Shown here one piece after another: positions 58,382 to 64,000 of a stretch of DNA of 64,000 nt. The notes under the pieces are model-generated. The model saw only the letters and a program-made list of their open reading frames with translations. It made no database searches and was not told the origin of the DNA. A program made the position numbers and the translations under genes. Source of the stretch: Physcomitrium patens (taxonomy: Eukaryota; Streptophyta; Bryopsida; Funariales; Funariaceae); assembly GCF_000002425.4 (NCBI RefSeq), contig NC_037258.1, positions 957,719 through 1,021,718 of the forward strand, written 5' to 3'. Positions within the stretch are counted from its first letter, which is position 1. Each line of letters opens with the position of its first letter.

Positions 58382-58931
58382 TATCAAGGACAAGAACTAT
58401 ATAAAAATAAATAAATAAGTGAGATTTTTCTCAAAGAAAGATGAAAAAATAGAAATAATTAAATATAAATATTAAGAAAGAAATTGGAATGGCTATTGCC
58501 AAAAGATAAGAAAATTAGAGACCCTTGAAACTAGACTAGATACAAGAAAGGAGTTGACAAGAGTAAAGAAGCCTTCAATCTTGCCTCTATATATACTATC
58601 TACCTAAGAGCTACATGGTGACGTTCTATAGGACCTTCAAAAATATATTGACTTTACACAATACATATCTTAACTTGTAAGACAAGTTTTCTATATGGGC
58701 ACTACATAGTTAGCTTATTTTGCAAGCTACCAATATAAGTGGTACGTGGTTAATTTGTTGACCAAGTTTCTAACCTATCAATCAAGTATAAACACATGTA
58801 AAGTCAAAGCAACATCTATGAAGCTTCTAAGAAGCTTTTGTAGAAGATATTATAAAATTAATCTACTTTTATCTACTTCTATCTATTCATATCACCTAGG
58901 TAATAATTACAATAAATATATGTTCATGATA
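58382..58931 (-). repeat. Element A 5' LTR (550 bp)
   Basis: Pairs with 52559-53108. The terminal TG/CA are worn (TATCAAGG at one end, TGATA at the other), but the CTTAG duplication fixes the limits. Confidence 0.92.
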
Positions 58932-58936
58932 CTTAG

Positions 58937-60985
58937 CCAAGTTCTTATCAAGTTCTTGTAAGTGTAGCCAACTCATTTTGTGATAGGCTATAAATTGGTC
59001 TAAATGGTAGTTTAGTTCTATCTTGAAGATCGATGGTACAATCATAAGAACAATGCTTCGGAAGAATATCTACATTTTTTTTTTTTTTTCAAAAACATCC
59101 TAGAAATCTTAATACTGGTTAAGAATACCACTTAATATCTTCTCACTATCAATAATGGACATGGCACATATAGCAAAAGATGGCCCTTCATTTGCAACAT
59201 GCCTGAAAGCTTTTGCATATACTAATAAGAATTTGGATATACTAGACTTATGGATTTCTACTTGCCTAGCAAGTACTTGGGCTAAATTATGGAAAAAATC
59301 AAAATTATAAGAAATTTAATTTATTTGAAGGTTATATCTTGTTAATCATAATGATCCTAAAATGATTGGATTAAAAAGAGATATAATTACATTAATTATT
59401 ATTAAACTATTGCGACGACTAATTGCTACTTCTAGAAGAATAGTTTCATGTGTAACATTTCAAAGATAATGAATGTCCATCTATCACTTCTACATGTATA
59501 AGTTTGATTTTTTTAAGTAAGGATATATCTTATTTTTTGACATAATCTTCATCTATAAAAATAAGTTGAAGCTCGTGAATCCAATAAGGTTAAGACTTTA
59601 TAATTTTTTGATCTTAAATAGACTTCTATTTTAAAATAAGGTGAGGAATTAGAAAAAAGAATAAGACCTTTGCTAGATATTGCACATGATTTCAGCCACA
59701 CAGTCTCTATTATAGCTGGAGTAACTTATTTTCTAACACATTGTCTTTTTTGACAATCAAGCTTCTCATTTTGTAATTATGTTATTTTTTTTGGATAATG
59801 TTGAATATCATGTTTAGCTTCTCCACAATATAAGTATAAGCCCTCTTGATGTCGTTGATTCTTTTCTTGCTCTGTGAGAGGTTTAAAATATATCCTATTA
59901 TTAATTCTGACTTTGATTAATAAGTTTTTAAAAAATTAGGAATTATCATCATTATTTGATTTGTTCCTCTTCAGCCATATTTTTGTTCTTGATATCTTTT
60001 AAGTAATCAATTATCACATGTAATGGCTTGAATAATAAATTATTCCCAAATTTTTGTCTTTGACATTATTAGTAATAAGTCTTTGACATTATCCTTCAAC
60101 CTAGATCAAAATTGATTGATGAGGGTTTTGTCATTCTAGTCCATGTTGCAAGCAAGGTTTTGGATTTTAGTAGTATATATGGTAGCTAATTATGATCCTT
60201 CTTGTAAAGATAAGAGCTTGGCCTCAACTACTCTTTCTCAATCACTTTCTCTAAATGTGGCCGTAAATACTTCTAAGAATGAATTCAAATCATAAAAGAG
60301 TCGCAAATCTTTTTTCATTAAAGGTGAAAATTAAGAGAGAGCACTTCTTCATAGTAGAGTGCCTATGAATCCAACTTGAGTAAATCCATTGGGGTATCAA
60401 AAAGGTTGCAAGTTTAAATAGAGCTTGACTTCTTGTAAAAATCCTTAAAATTTTGATCTTGTTCTATTAGACTTCTTAGGCATATTAATCCTTATCTTCA
60501 TCACTTGTGGAAGCAAAACTCCTTGGATTTGGTTATGAGGTCAATCTACTTGCTTCCTTCAATTGTACAACTTTTTGTTGTAGACTCTAAACTTCTTCCA
60601 TAGGCGTAGGCATAGTACCTCCATGATTCATGTTAGAAATACGTGAGATTTTTACTCTTGGAGTATTGATAAGCTCATGAAGATCTACAATAGTTACAAA
60701 TCTATTCTCACTTTTACTAAGAATAGCATCCATAATCTTTTCTTCCATAGACAATTCAAAAAAATTCAAAAAGTTAAATTAGAGGAGGGTAATCCACAAC
60801 CTCTAATAAAAATTTCTACAAAGAAGAATAATCTACTCTCTTTAAGAAAAATATCAATGTTAAAAAATAAGATTTTTTATTTAAAGTTGGATAGTCTACA
60901 ATCTTTAGAATAAAACAATAGAAGTAGGATAATTCAATCACTTCTAAAATAAGATAGAAATATTATATTAGCACTCTTGTCAAAC
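58937..60985 (-). pseudogene. Element B gag and protease remnant
   Basis: Continues element B after element A. The gag start is in the frame 60769-60587 (MNFFELSMEEKIMDAILS), and broken gag follows. A worn knuckle (YLYCGEAKHDIQHYP) is encoded near 59815-59860, with the first Cys changed to Tyr. Protease-like sequence continues toward 58937. Confidence 0.7.
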
Positions 60986-61521
60986 TGTCAAGGATATGAA
61001 TCTCAAAGAAAAAAAATCCTCAATACACTCTTGCATCAATAAAGTGAACTAGAAAATCACTCAAAAGGTGATGTAATATTAAACTAGAATACTTATTGCC
61101 AAAAATAAGAAGATTAGAAAGTCTTAAAATAAGACTAAAGACTAGAAAGGCCTTGAAAAGAGTGAAGAAGGCTTCATTCTTGCCTCTATATATACTTTTA
61201 ATTAGAAGCTACGTGGCAATGTCTTATACGACCTCTAAAATGTGTTGACTTTGCAAGACATGTATCTTAACTTGCAAGATAAGTTTTCTATATGTGTGCC
61301 ACATAGTTAGCTTGTTCTGCAAGCTATCAACATGTGGTTAGCTTGTTGACTAAGTTTCTAACCTATCAATCAATTACAAACACATATAAAGTTGAGCAAA
61401 ATCTATGAAGCTTCTTAGAAGTTTTTTTAAAAGATCTTATAAAATATATTTTTATCTATTTTTATCTATTTCTATCTAATTATATAACTATTTATTAAAA
61501 TATCTATATATGTCCGTGACA
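60986..61521 (-). repeat. Element B 5' LTR (536 bp)
   Basis: Starts TGTCAAGGATATG and ends GTCCGTGACA, keeping both inverted termini. Pairs with 48769-49268. Confidence 0.88.
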
Positions 61522-61561
61522 AAAGGGTCTTAGATCTTAGAAATAATTCAGTTTTATTTCA
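61522..61561 (+). repeat. Element E 5' LTR, right end
   Basis: Short remnant ending in CA, separated from 48340-48768 by element B. Confidence 0.45.
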
Positions 61562-61577
61562 TTGATATCAAAGCAAG
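61562..61577 (+). other. Element E primer-binding site
   Basis: TTGATATCAAAGCAAG matches the initiator-Met-tRNA site TTGGTATCAGAGC apart from two G-to-A changes, and directly follows the CA end. Confidence 0.65.
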
Positions 61578-64000
61578 TATTAGTCTATTTTATAGTAGTG
61601 TATTAATAGCCACTATCTAGTCAGAGGTCAATTATTATGATTATATCAAGTATTTTTTTGAAGCTACTACAAGCTACTTTTAAGAAGTTAGTTACAAGAT
61701 GAGAAGACATTACAGTAGTAGAGTTTAATAAAGAAATTGTAGCATAGAAGATATGATAAAGTAATCTCAAATAGAAACTCAGATATAATACCTTTTAAAC
61801 CACATAGCTACTCTATAAAGATAAATAGAAGCCTTCTAGATAAGGAAGTCAACATTTGTTAGATTGAAATTAAGTAAATGTGATATATATTGTGGGACTT
61901 GAAGGTAAGAAGATGTATGCGAATGGCTCTTCAACATATGACAATACTTCAAATTATTTGGAGCAAATACCATCAAAAGAATAAAATACATCATCAGTTA
62001 TTTGAAAGATGTGGCAATCATTTGGTGACAACATCAAGCTCAAAGCTATAGAATTTAAGATAGATTTGTGATTGAGAGGAGTTGAGACCCAGTTTAGGAG
62101 TCAATTTTAGCTCACTAATGTGGAAAAAATAGTACATGATTAGTTACTAAATCTTATATAATCTAGGTCAGTGCAAGATTATGTCTTTCAATTCAAGTTC
62201 ATCTATCTTTAAATTGAGAATGTTTTAGAAGCAAAGATGATAGATTGATTTGAAAAAGATTGAAACTTAAGGTTTAGAAAGAGGTGGAATTAAGGAATTT
62301 ACAAACATTTGAGGAAGCAATTAGGATTGCAGAGAAGGTCAATGCTATAGATTTCAAAAATTGTAGAGCATGATCTATAGCACAAAGTCTTATGCCACTA
62401 TCGAACACTATGGCACAACAACTAATATTGATAGAGATTGATGCCCTGTAAAAATTATTGACACCACAAAGACAATAAATATTGGTATAAAAGAGATTAT
62501 ATTTCTATATTTGAAAGCCAAACCATTAGATTGGATGTTATCCAAAACATCAAAATTCAGGCACAAAAAATCAAGGAAGGTTTATAATCTTAAAATTCAC
62601 CTAGTTAATAAAAAAATAGAACTTCTCAATAAAGGCATTGAGAGTTAATACTAGAAATAGCTGATATCTTTTAGAGACAAATGGCATAGCTTTGAATAAC
62701 TATCAAAAAGATCAATTGGTGTATCTAATAGGTCAATTAAGAAGATAGCTATGTCGAGTGCTTATAGATTCTAGATCTATAAAAAATTATATGTCAATTG
62801 GAATTCCTGACCAACTTGGGATTAAAACCAAGATGATCAAAGGAAAGAATATATATCTAAGAGATGACTTAGAGAATGTATTAAATGAGACATGTAATGA
62901 AGAAACGTGGAGGTTGAATGACACCTATGCCTTAAGAAAGAAGTTCAAGTTAACAAAGCTTAGATATGACATTATTTTTGATATGCTAATGCTAGAGGTG
63001 GAAAACAAGTAAGTTGATTGGCTAGAAAGGACAATTTCCTTTAAAGATAGTAGATGCAATTTGATTCTTTGTACCTTTATATCAAGTGTGATAAAAAAAT
63101 AATCTACAATTAAAAGTTTTATTTTAGAGATGAATTTTGTAAAGAAACAAATACAGTATAAGCAATAGATATATATGGTGGTTTCAAATCTTACTTCAAT
63201 GGTAGGAAAGACAGTCAAAAGAACAGAACATGTAGAGCAACTCATACATGAATATTGAGATGTCTTTGCAATCGACTTATATAATAGTGTATCACTTAAT
63301 TAAGGTGCATCCTTCCAAATTGAATTATTGCCTAGGACCAAATTAACAAATAGGTTACTTTATTCCTTAGTACCAAATAAACTTAAAGAGCTATAAAAGA
63401 TATTAGACAAACTCTTGGAAAAGGGCCATATTTCAGAAAGCATGTCATCATATAGAGCATTTGTACTCTTTGCATCTAAAAAAGATGGTAGATTTTGACT
63501 TTGCATCGATTATCAAGGCTTCAATAAGTAGATGTCAAGAATGCATATCCACTTTCATACATGGATGATCTTTTTGATCAACTTTTAAATAAAACTATCT
63601 TTAATAAATTAGATCTTTGGAGTAGCTATTAAAAGATATATATTATAAGAAAAGACATAAAAAAGATAGCCTTTTTTTACGTGCTATAGATATTTTGAAT
63701 GATTTATTTTATCTTTAGGCCTTACTAATGCTGTAGCCTCTTTCATGGATCACATGTTTGAATTATTTTGAAACCTTTTGAATAAATATGTAGTTTTCTT
63801 AATTGATGATATTCTAGTTTATAATAAAATCCTTAAGGAGCATGAATAATATTTATAAGAAGTATTGTGGTGGCTATAAGATAGTCATTTCTATTTAAAG
63901 GTCGGCAATGTCTAATATCAAGATTATTATTTTAGAAGTGGCTTGCTTTATTTTAAGAAATAAATTTATGTATTTGATGATGCTATACTCTAAATATACA
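61578..64000 (+). mobile_element. Element E internal region: decayed chromovirus gag-pol
   Basis: Plus strand. Gag remnants lie at about 61980-62360 (LQTFEEAIRIAEKVNA). A protease relic (VLIDSRSIKNYMS, where DSG has become DSR) is at about 62756-62800, within a frame open to 63012. RT follows at about 63300-63970 with ASKKDGRF, CIDYQGFNK, TNAVASFMDHMFELF and FLIDDILVYNK. Many stops occur, and the element runs off the window. Confidence 0.78.

Larger units (their letters stand above)
52559..58931 (-). mobile_element. Element A: Ty3/gypsy chromovirus
   Basis: Two 550-bp LTRs, CTTAG target duplication, and a minus-strand order of gag, zinc knuckle, protease, RT, RNase H, integrase and chromodomain. 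It is inserted into element B. All domains are recognisable but carry stops, so it is not autonomous. It must be younger than B, which it splits. Confidence 0.88.
48769..61521 (-). mobile_element. Element B: Ty3/gypsy chromovirus, split by element A
   Basis: LTRs at 48769-49268 and 60986-61521 bracket a decayed minus-strand gag-pol, interrupted by element A. The flanks AAAAG (48764-48768) and AAAGG (61522-61526) may be a worn target duplication. Without element A the length is about 6.4 kb. Confidence 0.78.

Overview
The window is nuclear DNA of a land plant, most likely a moss. Evidence: spliced genes with GT-AG introns, plant-type families (GDSL esterase, BRUTUS-like hemerythrin E3 ligase, HMA-domain protein), very AT-rich spacers and stacked Ty3/gypsy LTR elements. 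A giant-virus (NCLDV) helicase remnant points the same way, because NCLDV-derived insertions are known from Physcomitrium patens. The species is an inference; no search was run.

Layout. 1-4215: no recognisable intact gene, one decayed unrecognised coding stretch (about 1925-2960) and a compound microsatellite. 4216-5699 (-): four-exon GDSL esterase/lipase with an intact catalytic set. 5700-11076: non-coding, with a 65-bp tandem duplication and a 2-kb AT-rich block. 11077-13431 (+): intronless organellar (probably mitochondrial) translation initiation factor IF-2. 15.2-18.4 kb: AT-rich, with an old LTR relic carrying an exact 76-bp tandem duplication. 19704-28240 (+): sixteen-exon BRUTUS-type iron sensor (three hemerythrin repeats, CHY, CTCHY, RING, zinc ribbon), reconstructed here as 1316 aa. 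29.2-30.9 kb: AT-rich. 30939-32990: about 2 kb of foreign sequence holding a hairpin-rich inverted repeat, the helicase half of a D5-type NCLDV primase-helicase with about 316 open codons, and a convergent unrecognised ORF. 33536-34942 (-): four-exon heavy-metal-associated (HMA) protein without a prenylation box.

39.2-64.0 kb is a nested stack of Ty3/gypsy elements. Element C (Tat/Athila-like, minus strand, 39413-47764, TSD TATAT) sits inside an older plus-strand chromovirus D (39188-39412 and 47765-48339). D is followed by a plus-strand chromovirus E (48340-48768 and 61522 to the window end), apparently inserted in it. E's LTR is split by element B (minus, 48769-61521), and B is split by element A (minus, 52559-58931, TSD CTTAG, two 550-bp LTRs, chromodomain). 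Only A and C have well-defined ends. All coding regions in the stack carry stops or frame breaks.

The host genes are unrelated single units, not an operon. The least ordinary parts are the NCLDV fragment, the altered iron-ligand positions in two of the three hemerythrin repeats of the BRUTUS-like protein, and the extra coiled-coil ORF after pol in element C.
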